From positions 124,001 through 188,000 of the forward strand of contig JAJPHG010000024.1 in assembly GCA_021325375.1 (NCBI GenBank): a stretch of 64,000 nucleotides of DNA, in the 5' to 3' direction. The notes under the pieces are model-generated. The model was given only the letters and a program-made list of their open reading frames with translations, had not been told where the DNA came from and ran no database searches. Shown here piece after piece: positions 55,389 to 63,977 of this stretch. Both the position numbers and the translations under genes were made by a program. Origin of the DNA: Alphaproteobacteria bacterium (lineage in GTDB: Bacteria; Pseudomonadota; Alphaproteobacteria; Micropepsales; Micropepsaceae). Within the stretch, counting starts at the first letter, position 1. The number at the start of each line of letters is the position of its first letter.

Positions 55389-57548
55389 TTGAATCCGCCC
55401 CAAAGTTCGGTCACGAAACGGCCCGGCATGGGCGACTGGATACTCTCTTTCCTGGAAGGCACGGGCCGCTGGTTCTCCGACCGGCGGCGCGGACTGCTCA
55501 GGCTCGTGGCGCTGGCGGTGGTGATCGTGGCGCTGCCGTTCGCCGCGCTGGCCATGCTGCCCACGGTCCTGAGCCTGTTCGCGCCCCCGCTGGACCGCGG
55601 CGTCGATCTCTATTCGGTCAACCGCCCGCTCGCCTTCACCTTCCTGGACGAGGACGGGGCGGAGGTCGGCCACCGCGGCGCCATCATCGGCGAGCGGCTG
55701 CACCTGAAGGACATGCCGGCCTACCTGCCCGCCGCCTTCATCGCGATGGAGGACCGCAGGTTCTACGACCATCACGGCATCGACCCGCGCGGGCTGGTGC
55801 GCGCGAGCTGGCGCAATTTCCGCGCCGGCCATACCGTCGCGGGCGGCTCCACGATCACCCAGCAGACCGCCAAGATCGTCTTCACCAGCCAGGAACGCAC
55901 CTGGCAGCGCAAATGGGCCGAGCTGTTCGAGGCCGCCCAGCTCGAGAAGTCGCTGTCGAAGACGCAGATCCTCGAGATCTACTTGAACCGCATCTATCTG
56001 GGCTCGGGCGCCTACGGCGTCGACGGCGCGGCGCATGTCTATTTCAACAAATCGGCGCGGGAGCTGACCCTCTCCGAGGCCGCGATGCTGGCGACGCTCA
56101 CCAGCGCGCCGTCGGTGTTCTCGCCGCGGCGCGATCTCGCCAAGGCGCAGTTCCGCGCGAGCACGGTCCTGGCCGCGATGGTCGAGACCGGCGCGGTCAC
56201 GCGGGACCAGGCCAACGCCGCCATCGCCGCCCCCGCCGTCGTCGCCGACCGCGGCGTCGTCGACGCGCGCAATTTCTATCTCGACACCGCCGCCGACGAG
56301 GCGATGAAGAAGGCCACCGTCGACGGCAAGGAGCCGACCAGCGATCTCATCGTCCACACCACGCTCGAGCCGCGGATAGAGGACGCGGCGCACGGCGCGG
56401 CGCTCAAGGTCCTGCGCAAGTCCGGCAAGAAAGTGCATGCGAGCGAGGCCGCGGTCGTGGTGATGAAGCCCGACGGCGCGGTGGTGGCGCTGCTCGGCGG
56501 CACCGACTATGCCGAGAGCACGTTCAACCGCGCGACCCAGGCGCACCGCCAGCCCGGCTCCGCCTTCAAGCCGTTCGTCTATCTGGCGGCGCTCGAGGCG
56601 GGACTGACGCCGTGGGACCAACGCGACGACGAGCCGGTCGACATCGACGGCTGGACGCCGACGAATTTCGGCGGCCGCTCCTACGGCACGCTGACCCTGG
56701 CCGACGCGCTGGCGCATTCGGTCAACACCATCACCGCCAATCTGGCGCAGGAAGTGGGCATCTCCACCATCGTGGATGCTGCGGCGCGCTGCGGCATCAC
56801 CTCGCCGCTCGAGCAGAACGCCTCGCTCGCGCTCGGCACCTCGGAGGTGACGCCGATCGAGCTGACCACCGCCTATGCCGCGTTCGCCAGCGGCGGCATG
56901 GCGGTCACGCCCTATCTCGTCACCGAGGTCGACGGGCCGGGCGGCGCGGTGCTCTACCGCATGAAGCCGGCCGAGCCGCAGCGCATCATCGCCGAGCACG
57001 TCGACAAGGATCTGGTCGCGATGCTCTACGGCGTGGTGACGAGCGGCACGGGACGCAGCGCCGCCATCCCCGGCCACGAGGCGGCCGGCAAGACCGGCAC
57101 GACGCAGGACTATCACGACGCCTGGTTCGTGGGCTTCACCGCCGACTATGTGACGAGCGTGTGGGTCGGCAACGACGACTCCACGCCGATGAAGGGCGTG
57201 ACCGGCGGCACGCTGCCGGCGCAGATCTGGCGCGAGGTGATGGTCGCCGCCGAGCGCGGCAAGAAATCCACCCCGCTCGACAAATCCTCGCCGCAGGCCC
57301 CCGTCGACAATTCCGTCTTCGACACCTCGACCGTCTCCGAGCCGCCGCCGGTCGGCGACGATGAATCGAGCCGCGGCGGCGTGCCGGGCGCCGAGCGCGA
57401 GCAGCAGCAGTCCGGCCCGCAGCACGAGCGCAACGGCAATTTCTTCGACTGGCTCTTCGGCCGCAAACCCCCTCCGCCGCCGCCGCCGCCACCTCCGCCC
57501 GGCCAGCAGCCGCAGAACGACGGCGACGACGACAAGGATTCGAATTGA
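55389..57548 (+). CDS. PBP1A-type bifunctional peptidoglycan synthase
   Basis: 719 residues (706 if the ATG at 55428 is used). One membrane anchor, GT51 transglycosylase (AMEDRRFYDHHGIDPRGLVR, GGSTITQQTAK) and transpeptidase domain with the SxxK in QPGSAFKPF, SVN in AHSVNTI and KTG in AGKTGTTQD. The tail is acidic with an 11-proline run. It polymerises and cross-links peptidoglycan in the periplasm. It converges on the GLUG genes. Confidence 0.93.
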   Translation: MNPPQSSVTKRPGMGDWILSFLEGTGRWFSDRRRGLLRLVALAVVIVALPFAALAMLPTVLSLFAPPLDRGVDLYSVNRPLAFTFLDEDGAEVGHRGAIIGERLHLKDMPAYLPAAFIAMEDRRFYDHHGIDPRGLVRASWRNFRAGHTVAGGSTITQQTAKIVFTSQERTWQRKWAELFEAAQLEKSLSKTQILEIYLNRIYLGSGAYGVDGAAHVYFNKSARELTLSEAAMLATLTSAPSVFSPRRDLAKAQFRASTVLAAMVETGAVTRDQANAAIAAPAVVADRGVVDARNFYLDTAADEAMKKATVDGKEPTSDLIVHTTLEPRIEDAAHGAALKVLRKSGKKVHASEAAVVVMKPDGAVVALLGGTDYAESTFNRATQAHRQPGSAFKPFVYLAALEAGLTPWDQRDDEPVDIDGWTPTNFGGRSYGTLTLADALAHSVNTITANLAQEVGISTIVDAAARCGITSPLEQNASLALGTSEVTPIELTTAYAAFASGGMAVTPYLVTEVDGPGGAVLYRMKPAEPQRIIAEHVDKDLVAMLYGVVTSGTGRSAAIPGHEAAGKTGTTQDYHDAWFVGFTADYVTSVWVGNDDSTPMKGVTGGTLPAQIWREVMVAAERGKKSTPLDKSSPQAPVDNSVFDTSTVSEPPPVGDDESSRGGVPGAEREQQQSGPQHERNGNFFDWLFGRKPPPPPPPPPPPGQQPQNDGDDDKDSN

Positions 57549-57578
57549 GACACACCTCCCCACAAAGGAGAGGTTGAA

Positions 57579-59435
57579 TCACTGCGGCGGGTTGGCGATC
57601 AGGTAGGGATAACCGTTGTTGACGCTCGGGCTCTGCGCCCACACCGCCGGGTCGAAGCCCGCGGGAAGCGCCGCTTTGAGCGCCGTGTCGCTGATCGGCG
57701 TGCCGGCCTTGCTCTTTCTCTGGCCCGAGGTGTCAACGTCCCAATAGCAGTCGCTGACCGTCGCATAGTAGGCAATGGCGGCGAAGCCTTCCGTGTTCGG
57801 GTTGAGGCCGCCGCTGACGAAGCCGGTGGAATAGGATCCGCTGACCGTCCCGGAAAGATCCCCTGCGAATCCTCCGGCATGCGCCTTGCGGTTGCCGGTG
57901 ACGGCGCCGAAGGCATAGGAATTGGCGATCGTGCCGTCATTGCTTCCGACGAAGCCGCCGACGTCGTCTTCCTCGACGCCGCCGCCATCGGTCATCGAAC
58001 CGGTCGCATAGGATTGCGCGACGCTGCCGAGATTGGTCACGACCAATCCGGCGAGGCCGATGTTCGAGCCGCTGCCGCCGCTTCCCGACGACAGGTTCCC
58101 GGTGGCATAGGAATTCACGACCGTGCCTCCCGGATCGTTGTCCACGATCAGGCCGCCGACGGTGCCGCCCGCATTCTGCGCGATGGCGCCGCTCGACCAG
58201 GAACTCGCGATCGCGCCCGAATTTTCATAGACCAGTCCCGCCACCACGCCGGCCGTGATGTTTCCCGTGAAGCTGCCCGACGCGTAGGAATTGGAGATCG
58301 AGCCCCCGTTCGAATAGACGAGCCCTGCCGCCTCGCTCGTGTAGCCGCCCGGCGAGAAGACAAGCGCTACCGTGGCGTGCGAGCCCACGATCGACGCGTT
58401 CGGCCCGGCGTTGTCGTAGACGAGCCCGCCCAATCTGGTGCCGGTGAGCGTGCCCGTCGCGTAGGAGTCGACGATGCTGCCTTCATTGAGCTCGACGAGG
58501 CCGCCGGTCACGGCATTGAAGAAGGGATCGGTGGCGATCGAAACGCTGGACCAGGAATTGAGGATGCGTGAGCCCTTGTGGGCCCAGGCGACCAGCCCTC
58601 CGGAGCTCCCAGCCGATTGCGTCGCGTCGATGGAGCCCGTGGCGGAAGCGTTGACGATCGCGCCGTTGTTCTTGACGACGAGCGGCGCGGCGGCTTGGTC
58701 GCCCGCCAGTGCGGCGATGATCGCGACGTTGCCGAGCGCGATATCCCGAACGATTCCCTTTGGCGAGACGCCATGGAACAGGGCGACATCCGCCGGCCGT
58801 GCCGTTTGCGTCGTGTCGATGGTGAGGTTCTGGATCGCATGGCCCAGGCCCTCGAACCTGCCGCCGAAGAACACCGTCACCGGCGACTTGATGTAGTGGC
58901 CATCGGCCGACGCGTCGTAGTCCCTGGCCAGCGCGTAGGCGCCCGCATGGTCGGCACTGATGTCCGCGGCAAGCGTCGCCAGGTCGTTCACCAGCGTGTA
59001 GGCCGTGCCGTCGATGGAAAGGCTGCTCGACATGTCCCAGAACGTCACGCTGCCGCCGGGATAGAACAGGACGTCGCCGCCCGGCTGGTGCCCGTCGGTC
59101 GCGAGGACAAGCCCGCCCGTGCCCTCGACGACCACGCCCGCCTTGAAGCTGACGCTGTGCACGGAGGAAAGCGTGAGCCGGCTCGCGCTCGCCCAGGTCA
59201 GGGGCGCCGTGACCCCGATCGCCTCGGCGCCGTTCGCCGTCTCGACCGTCACGTCGCCGCTCGCGAGCATGGCCTGCAGATCGCCCACGTTCAGCACCGC
59301 GTTCTTCGAGGTCGGCGAGCACACGCCCGCCGAGCAGCTCATATGGTTGGTCGCTCCGCTCGAGATGACGACGGAGGCGCTCGCGGGACCGGCGAGCACC
59401 GCGAGCGCGAGAACCGGAATGGCGGGATGTTTCAT
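57579..59435 (-). CDS. Exported GLUG-repeat surface protein (downstream paralogue)
   Basis: 618 residues with a signal peptide (MKHPAIPVLALAVLAGPASA). The N-terminal 170 residues resemble filamentous-haemagglutinin-like beta-helix starts (VLNVGDLQAMLASGDVTVET). Then come about ten GLUG-type units such as GGLVELNEGSIVDSYATG and AGLVYSNGGSISNSYASG. The C-terminus ends VNNGYPYLIANPPQ, shared with its neighbour. Probable surface adhesin or matrix protein; the export partner is not in the window. Confidence 0.78.
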   Translation of the reverse strand: MKHPAIPVLALAVLAGPASASVVISSGATNHMSCSAGVCSPTSKNAVLNVGDLQAMLASGDVTVETANGAEAIGVTAPLTWASASRLTLSSVHSVSFKAGVVVEGTGGLVLATDGHQPGGDVLFYPGGSVTFWDMSSSLSIDGTAYTLVNDLATLAADISADHAGAYALARDYDASADGHYIKSPVTVFFGGRFEGLGHAIQNLTIDTTQTARPADVALFHGVSPKGIVRDIALGNVAIIAALAGDQAAAPLVVKNNGAIVNASATGSIDATQSAGSSGGLVAWAHKGSRILNSWSSVSIATDPFFNAVTGGLVELNEGSIVDSYATGTLTGTRLGGLVYDNAGPNASIVGSHATVALVFSPGGYTSEAAGLVYSNGGSISNSYASGSFTGNITAGVVAGLVYENSGAIASSWSSGAIAQNAGGTVGGLIVDNDPGGTVVNSYATGNLSSGSGGSGSNIGLAGLVVTNLGSVAQSYATGSMTDGGGVEEDDVGGFVGSNDGTIANSYAFGAVTGNRKAHAGGFAGDLSGTVSGSYSTGFVSGGLNPNTEGFAAIAYYATVSDCYWDVDTSGQRKSKAGTPISDTALKAALPAGFDPAVWAQSPSVNNGYPYLIANPPQ

Positions 59436-59444
59436 GCGCGCATC

Positions 59445-61085
59445 CTATTGCGGCGGATTGGCGATGAGATACGGATAGCCGTTGTTGATGCTCGGGCTCT
59501 CAGCCCACACCGACGGATCGAAACCGGAAGGCAATCCCGACTGGAACTGCGCCGTGGTGAGGCCCGTGATGCCGGGATAGTTGGCGCTGTTGCCCACGCC
59601 CTTGCTCGGGTCGGAGATGCCGCTGGTGTCGAGGTCCCAATAGACATCCGTCACGGCGACGCTGCCGACGACCGCTCCGACCGAGCCGCCCACATTTTTC
59701 GCGCCGCTGGGCGCGCCGGTGGAATAGGACGTGGCGACGGATTGGGCCGCATTGGAAACGCCTATCAGCCCGCCGATTCCCTGGACCTTGCGGATCGTGC
59801 CCGTCGCCGTGCCGCGCGCATAGCTGTTCACCAGCATCAAGCCGCTGCCGGCCCATCCCACCAATCCGCCCGCCGCGTTCGCGCTCGTCGCCGCTCCGGA
59901 GGCGAAGGAGCTGTCGATCGTGAGCGACGAGGCGAGACCCACCAGACCGCCCGCATACGTCTTGACGGTGACGTTTCCGCTCGCCGAGCAGCGCAGGATC
60001 GTTCCGTTCGCGATGCCGGCCAGGCCGCCGGAATAGGCGGCGGCGGCGTTGAGGACCGAACCCGTCGCGCGCGAATCCGTGATCGTTCCGGACGTGGTGC
60101 CCACCAGACCGCCGCCGGGGTCGCCGACGATGTCTCCCGATGCCGAGGACTTCTGGATCGTGCCGGTGTTCACACCCACCAACCCGCCGGCGCTGTGGGC
60201 GTGGCTCTGCGGGATGTTCACGGCGGAGATGGCATTGGAGATGATCCCCGGCGCGGTGTTGTCGCCCGCGACGCCGCCGATGTCCCGCCCACTGTCGCAG
60301 TCAATCGTGCCGCTGACCGATATGCCTTTCACCGCGCCCTTGTTCTCGCCCACCAGCAGGCCCACCCCCTGGGCCCCAACGCCGGAACCGGCGCAGGTGA
60401 TGTCGCCGCCGCTCATGGTCAGGTCGCGCGCCGTGCCGTCGATCTCCGAAAACAGGCCGACCTGGAATTCGTCCGTGTTGTTGATCGAGAAATTGGAGAT
60501 CGTATGGCCCAAGCCCTCGAACGTGCCGGTCAGCGCCGTGGACACCGCCGCCGCTCCGAAGCTGTCGCCCGACGCGTCGTAATCCTTGGCGAGCGCGTAG
60601 AACCCCGCGGGATTGGCCTGCACGTCCGACGCCAGGGTCGTGATGTCGCTGACCAGCGTGTAGCTGTGGCCCGAGATGACGAGGCTGCTCGAATTGTCCC
60701 AGAAGGCGATCGAGCCGCCGGGATAGAAACTCAGCCCCGCGCCGGACGGCGCCAGCGTCATCGCGCCCGTGCCCTCCACGACAACCGCCGCCCTGATCGA
60801 GATGACGTTGGAGGCGTTCAACGTCAGCCTGCTCGTGCTCGCCCAGGTCACGGGCGCGTTCACCGCGATCGACACCGCGCCCGTCCCCGTGTTCACGGTC
60901 ACGTCGCCGCTCGCGAGCAGGGTCTCAAGATCGCCCGCGTTCAGCACCGAATTCTTCGCCGTCGGCGTGCAGACGCCGCCCGAGCAGCTCATATGCTTCG
61001 TCGCGGCGTTCGAGATGACGACGGAAGCGCTCGCGGGGCTGGCGAGCACCACAAGCGCGAGCGTGGAAATTGCGATCCGGTTCAT
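59445..61085 (-). CDS. Exported GLUG-repeat surface protein (upstream paralogue)
   Basis: 546 residues from the ATG at 61085 (MNRIAISTLALVVLASPASA). Same layout as the gene at 57579: beta-helix start (VLNAGDLETLLASGDVTVNT), GLUG units (GGLVGVNTGTIQKSSASG, AGGLVGWAGSGLMLVNSYAR) and the same C-terminal VNNGYPYLIANPPQ. The 9-bp spacing shows tandem duplication within one operon. The longer upstream open frame lies over the divergent DUF1214 gene and is not used. Confidence 0.78.
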   Translation of the reverse strand: MNRIAISTLALVVLASPASASVVISNAATKHMSCSGGVCTPTAKNSVLNAGDLETLLASGDVTVNTGTGAVSIAVNAPVTWASTSRLTLNASNVISIRAAVVVEGTGAMTLAPSGAGLSFYPGGSIAFWDNSSSLVISGHSYTLVSDITTLASDVQANPAGFYALAKDYDASGDSFGAAAVSTALTGTFEGLGHTISNFSINNTDEFQVGLFSEIDGTARDLTMSGGDITCAGSGVGAQGVGLLVGENKGAVKGISVSGTIDCDSGRDIGGVAGDNTAPGIISNAISAVNIPQSHAHSAGGLVGVNTGTIQKSSASGDIVGDPGGGLVGTTSGTITDSRATGSVLNAAAAYSGGLAGIANGTILRCSASGNVTVKTYAGGLVGLASSLTIDSSFASGAATSANAAGGLVGWAGSGLMLVNSYARGTATGTIRKVQGIGGLIGVSNAAQSVATSYSTGAPSGAKNVGGSVGAVVGSVAVTDVYWDLDTSGISDPSKGVGNSANYPGITGLTTAQFQSGLPSGFDPSVWAESPSINNGYPYLIANPPQ

Positions 61086-61166
61086 GGCGCGTCTCCTATT
61101 GCGGCGCGGCGCGGGCAGCTTGCGCCGCGCCCTTTGCATGTCCATCCTATGCCGTCCGGGGGGAAA

Positions 61167-61742
61167 ATGCGCGCTGTTCTGAAACTTCTTGTGACGGCGA
61201 TCTGCGGCATCGCGCTTGGGTTGTTCGCGACCTGGGTTCTGGTCGTGCGCGGCGCGCCGATGGGCGGCGACGTCGGGGACGGGCCGTGGCGGACCAGCCT
61301 TGCTGTGGGAAGCGCCGAGGGCGGCGCCTGGCTGCGCGCCTCGGTGGCGCTGCACGGCCTGCTGGCGCTCAACCGCAGCGAGACGATCTACTACACCGCG
61401 ACGACCGACAGCACGGGCGGCAAGCTCGACGCGCATTGCCTCTATCGCGTCATCGGCCGCGATCCGCCGGCGCGCTGGTGGAGCATCACCGCCTACGGCC
61501 CCGACGATTTCCTCATCCCCAGCCCGCGACATCTCTATTCGGTGTCGATGACGTCGATCCGCCGCCATCCCGACGGCGGCTTCGTGGTCACGCTTACGCG
61601 CGACGCGGCGAAGGCGGACGAGATCGCGACCGGCCGGGGCACGTTCAGCCTGACGCTGCGGCTCTACAATCCGCACGCCGCCGTCGCGGCCGATCCGGCG
61701 CATGTGACGCTTCCGTCCATCGTGCGGGCGGGCTGCACATGA
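61167..61742 (+). CDS. DUF1214-domain protein
   Basis: 191 residues from the ATG at 61167 (GGGGGGAAA just upstream; an ATG at 61149 is possible). One N-terminal membrane anchor (LLVTAICGIALGLFATWVLV), then the DUF1214 domain (SETIYYTATTDSTGGKLD, WWSITAYGPDDFLIP, SLTLRLYNP). It overlaps the DUF1254 gene by 4 nt; the two domains often occur as pairs or as one protein. Confidence 0.82.
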   Translation: MRAVLKLLVTAICGIALGLFATWVLVVRGAPMGGDVGDGPWRTSLAVGSAEGGAWLRASVALHGLLALNRSETIYYTATTDSTGGKLDAHCLYRVIGRDPPARWWSITAYGPDDFLIPSPRHLYSVSMTSIRRHPDGGFVVTLTRDAAKADEIATGRGTFSLTLRLYNPHAAVAADPAHVTLPSIVRAGCT

Positions 61743-62269
61743 GATGGCTCGCGCGCAACTGGCTCTATATCGCGATGACGCTCGCGATCGCGGCCGCGGT
61801 GCATGTCGCGAGCGTCGTCTATCTGCCCGATCTGATCATGGCACGGACGATGGCGAAGCTGGCGGGCGCGGGCGGCGTCAACACGATGCTGCACGGCGCG
61901 CGCGCCACGGACGCCTCGCGCGCCGTGGTGCGGCCGAGCCCGGATCTTCTCTATTCCACCTGCGTCTACGATCTCGACAAGGCGGGCGGGCGCCTGCGCG
62001 TGCACGCGGACGGCATGCCGCGCACCTATTGGTCGGTGTCGGCCTTCGACGCGCACACGGACAATTTCACCGTCCTCGACGACCGCCACGCGCGGGGCGG
62101 CGCGTTCGACGTCACGCTCGCGGGGCCGGACGCCGTGGCGCATCCCGGCGACATCCGCTCGCCGACCGCGCGCGGCGTCATCCTGGTGCGCACGCTGATC
62201 GAGAGTGAGGCACGTCTCGCCGCCATCGATGCGGCACGGCGCGGCGCGCGGTGCGAAGCGGCGAGATAG
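61739..62269 (+). CDS. DUF1254-domain membrane-anchored protein
   Basis: 176 residues with an N-terminal anchor (WLYIAMTLAIAAAVHVASVV) and the DUF1254 segments (VRPSPDLLYSTCVYDLDKAG, TYWSVSAFDAHTDNFTVLDD). It partners the upstream DUF1214 gene. Function unknown; related proteins are found in envelopes and are rarely studied. Confidence 0.8.
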   Translation: MRWLARNWLYIAMTLAIAAAVHVASVVYLPDLIMARTMAKLAGAGGVNTMLHGARATDASRAVVRPSPDLLYSTCVYDLDKAGGRLRVHADGMPRTYWSVSAFDAHTDNFTVLDDRHARGGAFDVTLAGPDAVAHPGDIRSPTARGVILVRTLIESEARLAAIDAARRGARCEAAR

Positions 62270-62284
62270 TACCTACTCAACCCA

Positions 62285-62494
62285 TCACCATGGCCGGGCC
62301 TGACCCGGCCACCCAGCCAGCGAGCGTCAGCGAGCGAAATGAATCAGAGATATCACGCGGAGACGCGGAGGACGCGGAGAAGAAAAAGAGCCCCGCGTCC
62401 TCCGCGACTCCGCGTGAATCCTCTTGTGCCCGCGCCGATACGCTGTCGCTATCGGCCGGGCGCGCTGGGTGGCCGGGTCGAGCCCGGCCATGGA
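62285..62494. repeat. R3d nested palindrome, diverged arms
   Basis: About 210 bp. Arms read CCATGGCCGGGCCTGACCCGGCCACCCAG and its partner CTGGGTGGCCGGGTCGAGCCCGGCCATGG, a related but distinct arm type. The inner palindrome ACGCGGAGACGCGGAG / ACTCCGCGTG is the same as in R3a-c, so arm and core recombine separately. Confidence 0.85.
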
Positions 62495-62545
62495 TAGACA
62501 AACCCTGCAAACTCATGCATTTCGAACGGCCCTGGAGGACCTGAC

Positions 62546-63562
62546 ATGAAACGTCCGACGCTCGCGCTCTGCCTTGCGCTCGCAGCCCTGCCCGCGCGGG
62601 CGGCGACCTCCGTCACCTTCGTCACCGACTGGAAGGCGCAGGCCGAGCATGGCGGCTTCTACGAGGCGCTCACGGAGGGGCTCTATGCCAAGCGCGGCTT
62701 GAACGTGCGCATCGTCCAGGGCGGGCCGAGCGTGAACGTGCCGCAGCTTCTCGCCGGGGGCGTTGCGGATTTCGGCATCGGCTCGAACGACTTCATCGCG
62801 CTCAACATCGTCGCGGCCGGCGCGCCGGTGAAGGCGGTGGCCGCGATCTTCCAGAAGGACCCGCAGGTCCTCATCACCCATCCGCGCGCCGACGTGAAGG
62901 GGCTGAAGGACATGAAGGCCAAGCCGATCATGATCGCCGACGCCTCGCGCGCCGCGTTCTGGCCGTGGCTCAAGGCCCGGTACGGCTACGACGACGGGCA
63001 GATCCGCAAATACACCTTCAACCTCGCGCCGTTCCTCGTCGACAAAAGCGCGATCCAGGAAGGCTATCTCACCAGCGAGCCCTACACGATCGAGAAGCAG
63101 GCGCATTTCAAGCCGCAGGTCTTCCTGCTCGCCGACAACGGCTATCCCGGCACCGCCAACCTCGTGCTCGCGACGCGCAAGATGATCGATGCCAAGCCGC
63201 AGGTGGTGCAGGATTTCGTCGACGCCTCGATCCTGGGCTGGACGCATTATCTCTACGGCAACCCCGCGCCCGCCAACGCGCTCATCAGCCGCGACAACCC
63301 GGAGATGACCGGCGACGTCATCGCCCAGGCGATCGCCAAGATGAAGGCTTACGACATCCTCGAGCCCAAGGGGCTGAAGCTGCACACCATCGGCGACATG
63401 AGCGACGCGCGCTGGAAGGCTTTCTTCGACACGATGGCGTCCGAGGGCCTCTATCCCAAGACGCTGGCATGGCGCGACGCCTACACGCTCGATTTCCTGC
63501 AGGGCCTCATCAACAACGGCAAGGACGTGGGCCACGTGGATTTCGTGATGGAGAAGAAGTAG
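62546..63562 (+). CDS. ABC transporter substrate-binding protein (NMT1/THI5-like)
   Basis: 338 residues with a signal peptide (MKRPTLALCLALAALPARAA). NMT1/THI5 fold: VTFVTDWKAQAEHGGFYEAL, GLYAKRGLNVRIVQGGPSVN, GVADFGIGSNDFIALNIVAA. Members bind pyrimidine thiamine precursors or small sulfonates; the substrate here is unknown. GGAGG precedes the ATG. No permease or ATPase gene lies in the window, but the window ends soon after. Confidence 0.83.
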   Translation: MKRPTLALCLALAALPARAATSVTFVTDWKAQAEHGGFYEALTEGLYAKRGLNVRIVQGGPSVNVPQLLAGGVADFGIGSNDFIALNIVAAGAPVKAVAAIFQKDPQVLITHPRADVKGLKDMKAKPIMIADASRAAFWPWLKARYGYDDGQIRKYTFNLAPFLVDKSAIQEGYLTSEPYTIEKQAHFKPQVFLLADNGYPGTANLVLATRKMIDAKPQVVQDFVDASILGWTHYLYGNPAPANALISRDNPEMTGDVIAQAIAKMKAYDILEPKGLKLHTIGDMSDARWKAFFDTMASEGLYPKTLAWRDAYTLDFLQGLINNGKDVGHVDFVMEKK

Positions 63563-63600
63563 GGGCGATTGCGCTCTCGGTGCTTATAACCTACCGTAAG

Positions 63601-63977
63601 TGTCATGGCCCGCGAATGCGGGCCACCCAGATGACGCTTGCGCAACTCGAGGACTTATTACGTCTACATTCTCGCAAGCGGACGCAACGGCACGCTCTAT
63701 ATCGGCGTGACAAACGACTTGGCCCGCCGCGTCTGGGAGCATCGCGAAGGGTTGGTGCCCGGCTTCACCAGAAAATACGGCATCAAACGGCTCGTCTATT
63801 TCGAGGCTTTCAGCGATATCCAATCTGCCATTGCACGGGAGACGCGCTTGAAGAAATATAAGCGCGAGTGGAAGATGAACCTCATTCAGGCGAGCAATGT
63901 CGAATGGCGGGATTTATACCGCGCGATAGTCGCCTGAGCGGTGTCACCTGGGTGGCCCGCATTCGCGGGCCATGACA
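63601..63977. mobile_element. R3e: R3-type inverted arms enclosing a GIY-YIG nuclease gene
   Basis: 377 bp. Left arm TGTCATGGCCCGCGAATGC at 63601-63635 and right arm at 63942-63977 are inverted copies of the R3 arms. Where R3a-d hold the GCGGAG palindrome, this copy holds a complete GIY-YIG gene. It has the shape of an autonomous element beside gene-less relatives. Confidence 0.75.
63638..63937 (+). CDS. Small GIY-YIG nuclease
   Basis: 99 residues, a stand-alone GIY-YIG (URI-type) domain: YYVYILASGRNGTLYIGVTN, LARRVWEHREG, then KRLVYFEAFSDIQSAIARET with the catalytic-type Glu. Start TTG at 63638, three bases after the stop of a nine-codon ORF (63605-63634, MARECGPPR) formed by the repeat arm, so coupled translation is possible. 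Known relatives are single-domain and often flanked by repeats. Confidence 0.88.
   Translation: MRNSRTYYVYILASGRNGTLYIGVTNDLARRVWEHREGLVPGFTRKYGIKRLVYFEAFSDIQSAIARETRLKKYKREWKMNLIQASNVEWRDLYRAIVA

Noticed and set aside
58578-61742. A 1054-codon plus-strand open frame ending in the DUF1214 gene
   Set aside because: Only the last 191 codons are a protein family; the rest is antisense to the two GLUG genes.
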